NCBI GenBank assembly: GCA_039030915.1
Contig: JBCCDG010000003.1
Coordinates: forward strand, 1 to 64,000
Source of the DNA: Thermohalobaculum sp039030915
GTDB taxonomy: Bacteria; Pseudomonadota; Alphaproteobacteria; Rhodobacterales; Rhodobacteraceae
Reading direction: 5' to 3'
DNA: 64,000 nt
Shown here: in pieces, positions 17,411-26,091 of the stretch
Position numbering within the stretch: the stretch's first letter is position 1
Layout of the letters: the number at the start of each line of letters is the position of its first letter
The notes under the pieces: generated by a model
Database searches by the model: none
What the model was told of the DNA's origin: nothing
The model's input: only the letters and a program-made list of their open reading frames with translations
Program-made: the position numbers and the translations under genes

Positions 17411-18339
17411 TGGGCTCGGAATTCGTCGCCCTCTCGCTCGTCCCGATGCTGATCGGAGTGCTAGCCGCCATCGCCTGCGCGCTGCCAGGCAACTTCCTTA
17501 TCCTGCGCCGTCAGGCGCTGATTGGGGACGCGATCAGCCACGTCGTCCTGCCAGGCATCGTCGTGGCCTTCCTGGTCACCGGGACTGTCACGAGCGGGCC
17601 CATGCTGCTTGGTGCGGCCGGCACCGCCGTGCTGGCCGTCGTGCTCATCGAGGCGGTGAAGCGTCTCGGCCGCATTGAGCCGGGGGCCGCCATGGGCGTG
17701 GTCTTCACGGCGCTCTTCGCGGCCGGTGTCCTCCTCCTCGAGCAGAGCGACACGTCGGGCGTGCATCTCGACGTCGAGCATGCGCTCATGGGCAATCTCG
17801 AGAGCCTCATATGGTTCGACGCGACTGGCTGGAGCTCGCTCCTCGATCCCGCCGCCCTGGCCACGCTGCCGCACGAGTTCTGGCGCATGGCGCTCGCCTG
17901 TCTCGGCATAGCTGTCCTGACGGTCGTCTTCTGGCGGCCGCTCGCGATCAGCACCTTCGACGAAGGCTTCGCCGCAAGCGTCGGTATTCCGGCGAGAACC
18001 GTGGGCCTCGGCCTCGTCATCACCGCCGCGATCGCCGCTGTCGCAGCCTTCGATGCCGTGGGCTCGATCATCGTGATCGCCATGTTCATCTGCCCCCCGG
18101 CCACCGCACGACTGATGACGAACCGGCTCGGCCATCAGGTGCTCTGGAGCGTCGCCATCGCAGCCTTCTCCGCCGTGCTCGGTTATGTGGCCGCAGGCTA
18201 CGGGCCGCTCTGGCTCGGCAGTGCGCATTCGGTGAGCGCTGCGGGCATGATCGCCACCGTCTCGGGCCTCCTGCTCGCCGTGGCCTGCCTCGCGGCACCC
18301 CACCGTGGCCGCGTCGGGGAGGGTCCGGCAAGCGGCTGA
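17410..18339 (+). CDS. sitD: Mn/Fe ABC transporter permease
   Basis: 309-residue ABC-3 permease with about eight helices and the signature LIGDAISHVVLPGIVVAF. It completes a SitABCD-type importer with two different permeases, probably acting as a heterodimer. The start overlaps the sitC stop by one base, so the two are translationally coupled. A short non-conserved C-terminus (HRGRVGEGPASG) ends the operon. Confidence 0.88.
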   Translation: MGSEFVALSLVPMLIGVLAAIACALPGNFLILRRQALIGDAISHVVLPGIVVAFLVTGTVTSGPMLLGAAGTAVLAVVLIEAVKRLGRIEPGAAMGVVFTALFAAGVLLLEQSDTSGVHLDVEHALMGNLESLIWFDATGWSSLLDPAALATLPHEFWRMALACLGIAVLTVVFWRPLAISTFDEGFAASVGIPARTVGLGLVITAAIAAVAAFDAVGSIIVIAMFICPPATARLMTNRLGHQVLWSVAIAAFSAVLGYVAAGYGPLWLGSAHSVSAAGMIATVSGLLLAVACLAAPHRGRVGEGPASG

Positions 18340-18443
18340 GCCGCAGGGGCGCCGTTGACTGTGGCGCTGGCAGCTGGCGGGCCGATGCGCCATATGGGGC
18401 AGAGAGACAGGTGAAGGCGACGCACAGGATGCAGGAGGATCAG

Positions 18444-19475
18444 ATGCCGCTCGATGAGGCCCGCCGCCTCTCGGTCGCACCGATGATGGAGTGGACGGAC
18501 CGGCACTGCCGCTACTTCCATCGCCGCTTCTCCGCGCGCGCGCTGCTCTATACCGAGATGATCAATGCCGCGGGGTTGGTGAAGGGCGAGGCGGACTGGC
18601 TGCTCGACCATGACCCCGCCGAGCACCCCCTGGCGCTTCAGCTCGGCGGCAGCGAGCCCGAGATGCTGGCGCGCGCGGTGGAGCGGGCGGCCGGACGCGG
18701 CTTCGCCGAGGTCAACCTCAATGTCGGCTGCCCATCCGATCGCGTGCAGTCCGGCCGTTTCGGCGCCTGCCTCATGCGCGAGCCCGCAGTGGTGGCCGAG
18801 TGCCTGACCGCGATGATCGCGGCGGCGGGGCCGGGCGGACCGGAGATCACCGTGAAGTGCCGGATCGGCGTCGATGAGCAGGACCCGGCCGTCGCGCTCC
18901 CGGACTTCCTCGACCACGTGGCCAGCGCCGGTGTCCGCCACGTGATCGTCCATGCGCGGAAGGCCTGGCTCGCGGGCCTCAGCCCCAAGGAGAACCGGAG
19001 CGTCCCGCCGCTCGATTATCCGCTCGTCGGTCGCCTCGCCGCGGAGCGGCCGGGCCTCGCAGTCTCGCTCAACGGCGGCATCGGCAGCCTCGATGAGGCG
19101 CGGGCGCTGTGGGTAAACTGGCCGGCGCTTTCTGGCGTGATGATCGGGCGGGCGGCCTACCACGATCCGGCGGGCATCCTCGGCGGCGCGGACGCCTTTA
19201 TCGCCGGCGAGGTGGCGACAGGGGACGACCGTGTGGGCCCCGAGGCCGCGGTTCGCGCAATGCTCCCCTATATTGAGGCGCATCTCGCGGCAGGCGGGCG
19301 CCTCAATCAGGTGACGCGCCACATGCTGGGGGCCTTTGCGGGCCGGCCCGGCGCCCGCGCCTGGCGCCGGATCCTGAGCGAGGGGGCCGTGCGCGACGGG
19401 GCCGATACGCGTGTCGTCGAGCAGGCCCTGACAGCGGTCACGCGCGATCGGAACGCCGCGAGCGCCGCTGCATGA
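18444..19475 (+). CDS. dusA: tRNA-dihydrouridine(20/20a) synthase DusA
   Basis: 343-residue FMN enzyme reducing uridine in the tRNA D-loop. The TIM-barrel N-terminus reads LSVAPMMEWTDRHCRYFHR. NVGCPSDRVQSGRFGACLM is the DusA signature containing the catalytic cysteine (second C), and VHARKAWLAGLSPKENR and LNGGIG follow. AGGAGG at 18433-18438 places the start at 18444; an ATG at 18429 overlaps that site. The stop overlaps the next gene's ATG (ATGA). Confidence 0.93.
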   Translation: MPLDEARRLSVAPMMEWTDRHCRYFHRRFSARALLYTEMINAAGLVKGEADWLLDHDPAEHPLALQLGGSEPEMLARAVERAAGRGFAEVNLNVGCPSDRVQSGRFGACLMREPAVVAECLTAMIAAAGPGGPEITVKCRIGVDEQDPAVALPDFLDHVASAGVRHVIVHARKAWLAGLSPKENRSVPPLDYPLVGRLAAERPGLAVSLNGGIGSLDEARALWVNWPALSGVMIGRAAYHDPAGILGGADAFIAGEVATGDDRVGPEAAVRAMLPYIEAHLAAGGRLNQVTRHMLGAFAGRPGARAWRRILSEGAVRDGADTRVVEQALTAVTRDRNAASAAA

Positions 19476-20389
19476 GCGCGCTTCGCGGCGGAGCCGCGCC
19501 CGTACCGGCCGCACGCGCAGGCGGGATCGATACCGCCGTGGGGGACGACCTCGAAGCCGCGAGGGACGCGCTACTGAGCCGCGGGTGGTGCCGTTTCGGC
19601 CATGATCCCGCACTCGCCGCCTGGGTCGAGGCGGTCCTGCCCCATGCCTGCGCCGTCGCCACCGATCCGGCCGCGCGCGCGGCATGGCTGCGCTCGGGCG
19701 GCACCTGGTTCGCGGGGGTCAACATCCTGCCGAACGGGCCGGACGGATCGGTGGCGGGCGCGGGCTCCCTGCCCTCCGTTCCGCCACTGGCCGGGCGCGC
19801 GATGCGGTTCCTGCGCCACACCATGGGCCATGGCGCCCTGCCGCTCGACACCGCACAGCTCTCGATCTGCTACCCGGGCTATCCCGCGGCGCCCCAGCCC
19901 GATGAAAGCCCAGCCGCCTTTCGATACCGCCGCACGCGCGACGCGGCGCATGTGGACGGGCTCGAGCGGGATGCGGAGCGTCGCCGGCGGCTCGGCGAGG
20001 CGCATGCCTTCATCCTCGGCATCCCGCTGGTCGAGACGCAGCCAGATGCGGCGCCCTTCTCGATCTGGGAGGGCAGCCACACGCTCATGCGCGACGCCTT
20101 CCATGCCCGGCTCGCGGACGTTCGTGTCGAGGCTTGGGCGGCGGAGGATGTGACCGACGCCTATATCGATGCCCGCCGCCGCGTCTTCGAGACCTGTACT
20201 CGCGTCACGCTGACGGCCGCCCCGGGCGAGGCCTATGTCGCGCATCGCTTGAGCCTCCATGGCGTGGCGCCATGGCCGGGCCCTACGGGAGTAGATGCCT
20301 GGCGGCCCGTGATCTACTTTCGCCCCGAGCTTCCCCGGCGGGGATCCGATGGCAGTCCCGACTTCGCCGCGTGGCTGGCGCTGCCCTAG
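19472..20389 (+). CDS. Phytanoyl-CoA dioxygenase-like protein (putative Fe(II)/2-oxoglutarate oxygenase)
   Basis: 305 residues, usually annotated hypothetical. A PhyH-like double-stranded beta-helix is suggested by the HxD pair AAHVDGL (H160, D162), the strand-turn PFSIWEGSHTLMRDAF near 196-210 (compare PhyH PGSH), and a distal histidine in AYVAHRLSLHGVAPW (H258 or H263) followed by an arginine in RPVIYFRPE. The start overlaps the dusA stop by four bases, so the two proteins are probably made together. A role in RNA modification is speculation from that coupling; small-molecule hydroxylation is equally possible. Confidence 0.7.
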   Translation: MSALRGGAAPVPAARAGGIDTAVGDDLEAARDALLSRGWCRFGHDPALAAWVEAVLPHACAVATDPAARAAWLRSGGTWFAGVNILPNGPDGSVAGAGSLPSVPPLAGRAMRFLRHTMGHGALPLDTAQLSICYPGYPAAPQPDESPAAFRYRRTRDAAHVDGLERDAERRRRLGEAHAFILGIPLVETQPDAAPFSIWEGSHTLMRDAFHARLADVRVEAWAAEDVTDAYIDARRRVFETCTRVTLTAAPGEAYVAHRLSLHGVAPWPGPTGVDAWRPVIYFRPELPRRGSDGSPDFAAWLALP

Positions 20390-20498
20390 GCTCCCGCCCG
20401 AAAATCGATGAAAACAGGACAACACGCCCCGGCGCTAGCGCGAGGCGTCGAGAACGCAGGCCGTGACAGACTTCCGACGATACGCGGCAGGAGAACGG

Positions 20499-21230
20499 TC
20501 AGTCCGCCGCGGCGTTCTCGACCAGGCGCGTATTGCTCGCGCCCTGGCGGAGGAAGAGCTTCTTGCCCTGGAAGCTCGTCTCGGAGAGCTGATCGAGGAA
20601 GCTCATGCCGAGCAGGCCCACCTGCAGGCGCCCCGGCTGCGCCACCGCCGCGGGCACGTCGCTCACAATGATGCCACCGACGCGGATCTCCCGGATGATG
20701 ATCGGCGCGACGGTCGACTTCCCGTTCGCGGTCATCACCGGCATGTCGAAATCCAGCGCCGTCGGATCGATGCCGATGGTCGAGACCTGCTCATAGGGCA
20801 GCACAACCATGGTCGCGCCGGTATCGACCATCAGGGTCATGGAACGCCCGTTCACCTCGGTCGTCGCCCGATAGTGACCGTCCCAGGCGCGCTCGAGCGT
20901 CTCCTCGGCTCCGGCGTTCGAAAGCGCCACCGAATGCAGCACATCGCCGCGAATCTCGGCCAGCTCCGCCTTCAGATCGTCCCGGTCCAGCCAGCATGCA
21001 CCGATGGCCACAAGAACGCCCGACCAGACGGCCGCATTGTGCGCAAGCCGCCACTGGCCGCGGAACACGATCTGACCGAGCGCGACGAGCAGCAGCCCGA
21101 CCGCGAAGATGCCGAGATAGAGAAGCTGAACCGTAGCCTCGGCTTCCACCGACGGCCCATCGATTGCGGGATCCGTCAGGATGAAGGCAGCGGCGATCAC
21201 GAGTATCGCGAGAAGTGGCCAATGCACCAT
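20499..21230 (-). CDS. Retropepsin-like aspartic protease family protein (TIGR02281 type)
   Basis: 243 residues. Two or three hydrophobic segments occupy the first 85 residues (HWPLLAILVIAAAFIL; LLYLGIFAVGLLLVALG; AAVWSGVLVAIGACWL). A soluble retropepsin-like domain from about 110 carries the catalytic motif LMVDTGATMVVLP and the later GLLGMSFLDQL. Such single-domain clan AA proteases act as dimers; here the domain would sit at the membrane, probably on the periplasmic side. It converges with the PhyH-like gene. The substrate is unknown. Confidence 0.8.
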   Translation of the reverse strand: MVHWPLLAILVIAAAFILTDPAIDGPSVEAEATVQLLYLGIFAVGLLLVALGQIVFRGQWRLAHNAAVWSGVLVAIGACWLDRDDLKAELAEIRGDVLHSVALSNAGAEETLERAWDGHYRATTEVNGRSMTLMVDTGATMVVLPYEQVSTIGIDPTALDFDMPVMTANGKSTVAPIIIREIRVGGIIVSDVPAAVAQPGRLQVGLLGMSFLDQLSETSFQGKKLFLRQGASNTRLVENAAAD

Positions 21231-21468
21231 GTGATCCGCCTAGTTGCCTCAACCTCAAAACCTACGCGGCACTTTTCCGTAGCAGGCAGCACCGTCTGAT
21301 GGACGTGAGCCTACCACGCCGCGTCGGACGTTCATATGCTTGATCGGAATGATGGCATCCTCAAGGCGCGGCAAAGGCCCCGCGGCGGAACTCACGAACA
21401 ATTCACGCAGAAATGCGTCAGTTCGGGACGGACCTAAACGTCACCCGGACTGCCGCCGAGCCATCCGC

Positions 21469-21750
21469 CTAGACTTCGCCGGCGGCGTCCGCGCGAACCC
21501 CCGTCGGACCGCGCCGCTCATCGGTGCGGCGGCGGCCGCCGCGCCGGGTCGAGGGCCCCGCCTGGCGGCCGGAAAGCTCGGCCATGACAGCGCGCCGGTC
21601 CTCGGGGGTCATGCGGGTCCAGCGAGCGATCTCATCTCCCGTCCGAGCGCATCCCACACAGAGTCGCGTCTCCGGATGCAGCATGCAGATCTTGACGCAG
21701 GGGCTCTCGATCGCCTCGCGCCGCCAGACCTCACCATTGCCGTCGCTCAT
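21469..21750 (-). CDS. DUF1289 domain protein
   Basis: 93-residue small protein. Four cysteines in SPCVKICMLHPETRLCVGCAR (residues about 17-37) form the DUF1289 metal-binding-like motif, followed by EIARWTRMTPEDRRAV. The C-terminal third is Arg-rich and non-conserved. A GGGGAG stretch precedes the ATG. It lies 44 bases downstream of ruvX on the same strand. Function unknown. Confidence 0.82.
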   Translation of the reverse strand: MSDGNGEVWRREAIESPCVKICMLHPETRLCVGCARTGDEIARWTRMTPEDRRAVMAELSGRQAGPSTRRGGRRRTDERRGPTGVRADAAGEV

Positions 21751-21794
21751 CGGCCGCCGTCTCCCCGATCGTCCGCCCGGTCACCCGGATCGGC

Positions 21795-22289
21795 TCAGTC
21801 CTCGCTACGCCGCGCAATCACGGCTAACCGGTCGAGCGCGCCCTGCAGAATATAGGCCGCGGCCAGCTTGTCGATGACCTCGGCGCGACGCTTTCGGGAG
21901 GAATCCGCCTCGAGAAGCGCCCGCTCCGCCGCCACCGTGCTCAGCCGCTCGTCCCAGAAGGCCACGGGGCCGATCCCGAGGCCTGCGAGGTTGCGTGCAA
22001 AGGCTCGGGTCGACTGGGCGCGCGGCCCCTCGCTGCCATCCATGTTGCGCGGCAGGCCGAGGACGATGCCGACGACATCGCGCGCCGCCATATGCGCGGC
22101 CAACGCCTCCGCATCCTGAGTGAACTTGCGGCGCTTCAGCGTCTCGAGCCCCGTCGCCGTCATGCGGAGCGCGTCCGATACCGCGATGCCGATGGTCTTG
22201 GTGCCGAGATCGAGGCCGAGGAGTGCGCCGCGCGTGCCCGCAAAGGCCGCGACATCCTCATGGACCGCCGGCAGCCCGGCCGCGCTCAC
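21795..22289 (-). CDS. ruvX: Holliday junction resolvase RuvX (YqgF)
   Basis: 164-residue RNase H-like fold protein: LLGLDLGTKTIGIAVSD (first catalytic Asp), VGIVLGLPRNMDGSEG, and WDERLSTVAAERAL (E/D with the S/T-T motif), with the closing Asp in EVIDKLAAAYILQGALD. The family acts in rRNA 5'-end processing and/or junction resolution. GTG start overlaps the ccmI stop (GTGA), with GAGGAG just ahead, so translation is coupled to ccmI. Confidence 0.92.
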   Translation of the reverse strand: MSAAGLPAVHEDVAAFAGTRGALLGLDLGTKTIGIAVSDALRMTATGLETLKRRKFTQDAEALAAHMAARDVVGIVLGLPRNMDGSEGPRAQSTRAFARNLAGLGIGPVAFWDERLSTVAAERALLEADSSRKRRAEVIDKLAAAYILQGALDRLAVIARRSED

Positions 22290-23560
22290 TCCTCGATCAC
22301 CCCGAGGACGAGCGCACGCTCGCGCACGAAGCCCGCCTCCGCGCCGCTAAGCGCAGCCTGGCTGGCATCATAGGCACGGCGCGCATCCTCCATCTGGCCG
22401 AGGGCGGCGTAGGACTGTACGAGCCGGGCCCAATCGTCCGGGCCCCCGCCCTCCTCCATCAACCGCTCCTCCAGCCCGGCAATGCGGCTCGCCATGAAGG
22501 CCATGCGCTCCTCTGGGCTCATGCCCTGCACGGCAGCGACAGCGCCCGGATCCAGCCCGGCCATACCGTTCTCCGGCGGCAGAAGCGCGGGGTCGATTCC
22601 TTCCGGAGCCGGCCCAACACCGGGTGCGCCCGCGGCCCGCGCCTCGGCCAGAACCTCCCGCAGGAAGGGCAACCAGGGCGCATCGGGCGGCGCCTCCCGC
22701 TCCAGCCGCGACCAAAGGCCGAACGCCTGCTCTTGCCGGCCCGACTGCATCAGCGCCAGGCCCGCATAGTATCGCGCCACCGGCAGCGTCGCATTCCGTT
22801 CGAGCGCCTTTGCGATGCTGTCCTCGGCGCGGGGGGAAACGTATCCGCCTGCAGCAAGGATCATGGCCTCCGCCTTGGCCGCGTAGAGATCGGCGGGCGC
22901 GCCCTCCCCCTGGAGCGCGATGAGCCGCTCGAGCACGGGCCATGCCTCGGAAAAACGGCGCTGATTCATGAGCGCGTTCGCGAGGAGGCGATTGCCGTGG
23001 ATATCGCCCGGTCGCTCCGCCACCACCGCTTCGAGCCGCCTGACGAGCTCGGTATACTCTGCGTCCGCGTCCGGCCGGCGCGGCCCGTCGGTGCTCTGCG
23101 CCAGCGCCGCGGCCTCCGCCTCCTCCTGCGTGGGCCTGAGCGCCCGCGCCTCCGCATCCAGATCCCGCGCTTCGAGCGGGCGATCCCTGGCACCCGGCTC
23201 GCCGACAGCGATGTAGAGGCCCGCGGCCAGGAGTGGCGTGGCGACCGCCGCGCCGAGCGCGAGCTTGCGGCTGAGCGCGCCGGGCGCCCGGCCCGCCTCC
23301 ACGCCGCCCACGGCTTCCGCCCGCTTCGTGGCGGCGATCAGGCGGCGCGCGATCTCGGCCCGTGCCCCGTCAGCCTCGACCGGCGTGATCACACCCCTTT
23401 CGAGGTCGCGCTCGAGCTCGGCGAGCTGATCGCGGTAGAGCGCCGCATCGGCGGCATCCCGCGCCTCGGCGGGCGCTGCGCGACCCTCGAGGATGGGGCG
23501 CAGCACGACGAGCAGCGTGAGGGAGGCCACGAGGCCTGCGACGAGGAAGAACCACAGCAT
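22286..23560 (-). CDS. ccmI: c-type cytochrome biogenesis protein CcmI
   Basis: 424 residues. The start at 23560 gives MLWFFLVAGLVASLTLLVVL, the first of two membrane helices (second near ALGAAVATPLLAAGLYIAV). Between them is the leucine-zipper-like cytoplasmic loop (DAALYRDQLAELERDLERGVITPVEADGAR in two parts). The periplasmic C-terminal part has TPR-like repeats that chaperone apocytochrome c to the haem ligation complex. The frame extends 21 codons upstream without similarity. Other ccm genes are not in the window. Confidence 0.9.
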   Translation of the reverse strand: MLWFFLVAGLVASLTLLVVLRPILEGRAAPAEARDAADAALYRDQLAELERDLERGVITPVEADGARAEIARRLIAATKRAEAVGGVEAGRAPGALSRKLALGAAVATPLLAAGLYIAVGEPGARDRPLEARDLDAEARALRPTQEEAEAAALAQSTDGPRRPDADAEYTELVRRLEAVVAERPGDIHGNRLLANALMNQRRFSEAWPVLERLIALQGEGAPADLYAAKAEAMILAAGGYVSPRAEDSIAKALERNATLPVARYYAGLALMQSGRQEQAFGLWSRLEREAPPDAPWLPFLREVLAEARAAGAPGVGPAPEGIDPALLPPENGMAGLDPGAVAAVQGMSPEERMAFMASRIAGLEERLMEEGGGPDDWARLVQSYAALGQMEDARRAYDASQAALSGAEAGFVRERALVLGVIEE

Positions 23561-23732
23561 ACCCTGCGAGATACTGACCGCGTCGCCGTGCCGCAATGGC
23601 TGCGGGCAACCTCTTGCCACCATGTCGCGCGCGAACGGGGAAGCGGCGCAATCCTGCCGCCCGCCGCCGGGCTGTGGCGCTATGCGCTCCCGTGATACAC
23701 TTCGACGCCGCCACTGCTTCTGGAGACCGACG

Positions 23733-24977
23733 ATGAGACAGTACTCCGCCTTCGCCGTCGCCCGTGAAGCTGCGCGCTATCATCAGGGCTGGGAGCGGGC
23801 ATGGCCGGATCCCGAGCCGAAGCGTCACTATGACGTGATCATTGTCGGTGCAGGCGGGCACGGCCTCGCGACCGCCTACTACCTCGCCAAGGAGCACGGC
23901 ATCCGCAATGTCGGCGTGCTGGAGAAGGGGTGGCTCGGCGGCGGAAACACCGGGCGCAACACCACGATCATCCGGTCGAACTACCTTCAGCCGCCCTCTG
24001 CCAAGATCTACGAGCTCTCGCGCAGCCTCTATGAGGATCTCAGCCAGGAGCTGAATTTCAACCTGATGTTCAGCCCCCGCGGCGTGCTGATGCTGGCGCA
24101 GACCGAGCATGAGCTGCGCGCCTGGAAGCGGACGGAGCATGCCAACCGCCTCGCAGGCATCGCCAGCGAATGGGTGAGCCCGAACCGCGTCAAGGAACTG
24201 GCACCGATCATCAATATCGACGGGCCGCGCTATCCCGTGCTCGGCGGGCTCTTCCAGCCCCGCGGCGGCACGGCGCGGCACGACGCGGTTGCCTGGGGCT
24301 ACGCGCGCGCCGCCTCCGCCCTTGGCGTCGACATCCTCCAGAAGACCGAGGTCCAGGGCGTCGACGTCTCGAACGGCAAGGTCATGGGCGTGCAGACGAC
24401 GCGCGGCCCCATCACCTGCGACAAGCTCTGCATCGTCGTCGCCGGACATTCGGGCGTGCTGGCGGACATGGCGGGCTTTCGCCTGCCGGTCGAGAGCGTG
24501 GCGCTGCAGGCCCTCGTCTCCGAGCCGATCAAGCCCTGCCTCGACATCGTGGTCATGGCCAATACCGTGCACGGCTACATGAGCCAGTCCGACAAGGGCG
24601 AGCTGGTGATCGGCGGCGGAGCGGACGGGTTCAACAACTACACCCAGCGCGGCAGCTTCCATCACATCGAGGAGACGGTGCGCGCGCTCTGCGAGACCTT
24701 CCCGGTCATCAGCCGGCTCAAGATGTTGCGCCAGTGGGGCGGCATCGTCGACATGACCGGCGACCGCTCGCCCATCATCAGCCGCACGCCGGTGGACGGG
24801 GTCTTCATCAACTGCGGCTGGGGCACGGGCGGGTTCAAGGCGATCCCGGGCTCGGGCTGGGCGACGGCGGGCATGGTCGCGAAGGGCGAGGACCCCATCG
24901 CAAGCCCCTTCGGCCTCGACCGCTTCCGCGAAGGCCGCATGATCGACGAGAGCGTGGCCGCCGCCGTCGCGCACTGA
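23733..24977 (+). CDS. soxB: Sarcosine oxidase beta subunit family protein
   Basis: 414 residues, full length for SoxB (about 405-417). Contains the FAD site DVIIVGAGGHGLATAYYLA (33-51), GGGNTGRNTTIIRSNYLQ, the C-terminal GWGTGGFKAIPGSGW, and the N-terminal extension typical of the heterotetrameric enzyme. With SoxD, SoxA and SoxG it would oxidise sarcosine to glycine and methylene-THF. None of those subunits is encoded in the window; the next gene is unrelated. TGGAGA precedes the ATG at 23733. Divergent from ccmI. Confidence 0.87.
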   Translation: MRQYSAFAVAREAARYHQGWERAWPDPEPKRHYDVIIVGAGGHGLATAYYLAKEHGIRNVGVLEKGWLGGGNTGRNTTIIRSNYLQPPSAKIYELSRSLYEDLSQELNFNLMFSPRGVLMLAQTEHELRAWKRTEHANRLAGIASEWVSPNRVKELAPIINIDGPRYPVLGGLFQPRGGTARHDAVAWGYARAASALGVDILQKTEVQGVDVSNGKVMGVQTTRGPITCDKLCIVVAGHSGVLADMAGFRLPVESVALQALVSEPIKPCLDIVVMANTVHGYMSQSDKGELVIGGGADGFNNYTQRGSFHHIEETVRALCETFPVISRLKMLRQWGGIVDMTGDRSPIISRTPVDGVFINCGWGTGGFKAIPGSGWATAGMVAKGEDPIASPFGLDRFREGRMIDESVAAAVAH

Positions 24978-25000
24978 TCCGGTCAAGGGTCGCGAAACGC

Positions 25001-25054
25001 CGACGGCGAGCCTGCCCAGCGACGGCGCGCCTGTATGGGCTCGCCGTCGCTGGG
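25001..25054 (+). terminator. Nested, mutually exclusive hairpins downstream of soxB
   Basis: Arm CGACGGCGAGCC (25001-25012) pairs perfectly with GGCTCGCCGTCG (25038-25049). A second arm CCCAGCGACGGCG (25015-25027) pairs perfectly with CGCCGTCGCTGGG (25042-25054). The right arms overlap, so only one hairpin can form at a time. It begins 23 bases after the soxB stop and is probably a terminator or an mRNA 3' structure; no T-run follows. Confidence 0.5.
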
Positions 25055-25116
25055 CTGTTCACGGCTCGGCTTTCCCCGGCCCTCGCCCCCTCCCGCATGC
25101 GTTAAGTCTTGCGACA

Positions 25117-25126
25117 TTGCATGCAA
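25117..25126. promoter_or_regulatory. TTGCATGCAA palindrome before the HD-domain gene
   Basis: A perfect 10-bp palindrome 80 bases upstream of the HD-domain gene. Read from 25109 the sequence is TTGCGACATTGCATGCAA, similar to the Fur/Mur boxes at 14141 and 14284 but with an 18-bp rather than 17-bp span. A regulatory role is a guess. Confidence 0.25.
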
Positions 25127-25205
25127 AATGTGACGATCCTTACAGTCCGAGATCCGAGCCAAGTCGCAGGATGCAAGCGTGCCCGAAAGCCATTGATCCA
25201 AGAGC

Positions 25206-26054
25206 ATGTTCAATCCAAGTGCCATTCGGATAGACGCCTTCGCCCAGCATCTAGCAGGGCTCTATCGCGATCACTTTCCGGCCCCGGCACCTGACTACAG
25301 CCCCCTGATCGCCGAGATCGCAAGCCTCGCGCTCGACCAGATCGCCGCCTCGGACGCGCCCTATCACGATGCCGAGCACACCATGATGGTGACGCTTGTG
25401 GGGCTCGAGATCGCGCGCGGACGCCTGCTGGTGGAAGGCATGTGCGCGGAGGACTGGCTGCATTTCACGGTTGCGCTCCTGCTGCACGATATCGGCTACG
25501 TGCACGGCGCCTGCCGGGGGGATACGGGCTGCTCCGCCATCACGGGGCCCGAGGGCGTGCTTGTGGCCCTGCCGCGCGGTGCGACCGACGCCTTCCTCGC
25601 ACCCTGGCACGTGGCGCGCGGGCAGACCTTCGTGCGCGAGCGTTTCGCTGACCATCCGGTGCTCTCGCCCGAACGGCTGGCCGAGGCGATCGGCTTCACG
25701 CGCTTTCCCGTCCCGCCCGATGCTGCCTTCCAGGCGACGGAGAGCGAGCCTGCGCTTCTGCGCGCGGCGGACTTCATCGGCCAGCTCGCCGACCCCGCGC
25801 GGGAGCGCAAGATCGCAGCGCTGTTCCATGAGCTGAGCGAGACGGGCCTCGCCCCCACCCTCGGCTACCGGACCGTCGAGGACATGCGGGCCGACTGCGC
25901 GGATTTCTTCCGCGACGATATCGCGCCCTGGATCGGCCATGCCGCCATCTGCCTCGACCGCACGGCGGAGGGGCGGCAATGGCTGGCCTCGCTCTACACC
26001 CAGCTTTCCAGAGCCGCGTCGCCCGATCAGGGCGACAGCCGCCTCGCGGGCTGA
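25206..26054 (+). CDS. HD-domain metal-dependent phosphohydrolase-like protein
   Basis: 282 residues. The HD signature is split between APYHDAEHTMMV (about 55-66) and ALLLHDIGYVHGAC (about 91-104), giving the H...HD...D metal set. A later ESEPALLRAADFIGQL provides a further Asp. Relatives are predicted phosphohydrolases, some with cyclic-nucleotide phosphodiesterase activity. No other domain is visible and the neighbours give no clue. The substrate is unknown. Confidence 0.78.
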   Translation: MFNPSAIRIDAFAQHLAGLYRDHFPAPAPDYSPLIAEIASLALDQIAASDAPYHDAEHTMMVTLVGLEIARGRLLVEGMCAEDWLHFTVALLLHDIGYVHGACRGDTGCSAITGPEGVLVALPRGATDAFLAPWHVARGQTFVRERFADHPVLSPERLAEAIGFTRFPVPPDAAFQATESEPALLRAADFIGQLADPARERKIAALFHELSETGLAPTLGYRTVEDMRADCADFFRDDIAPWIGHAAICLDRTAEGRQWLASLYTQLSRAASPDQGDSRLAG

Positions 26055-26091
26055 ACCCGACCCTTCTTGCGGCCGTGAAACCCCGCTCGGC

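Noticed and set aside
23370..24986. 538-codon open frame antisense to soxB
   Set aside because: Composition and position are those of a shadow frame; SoxB motifs on the other strand are unambiguous.
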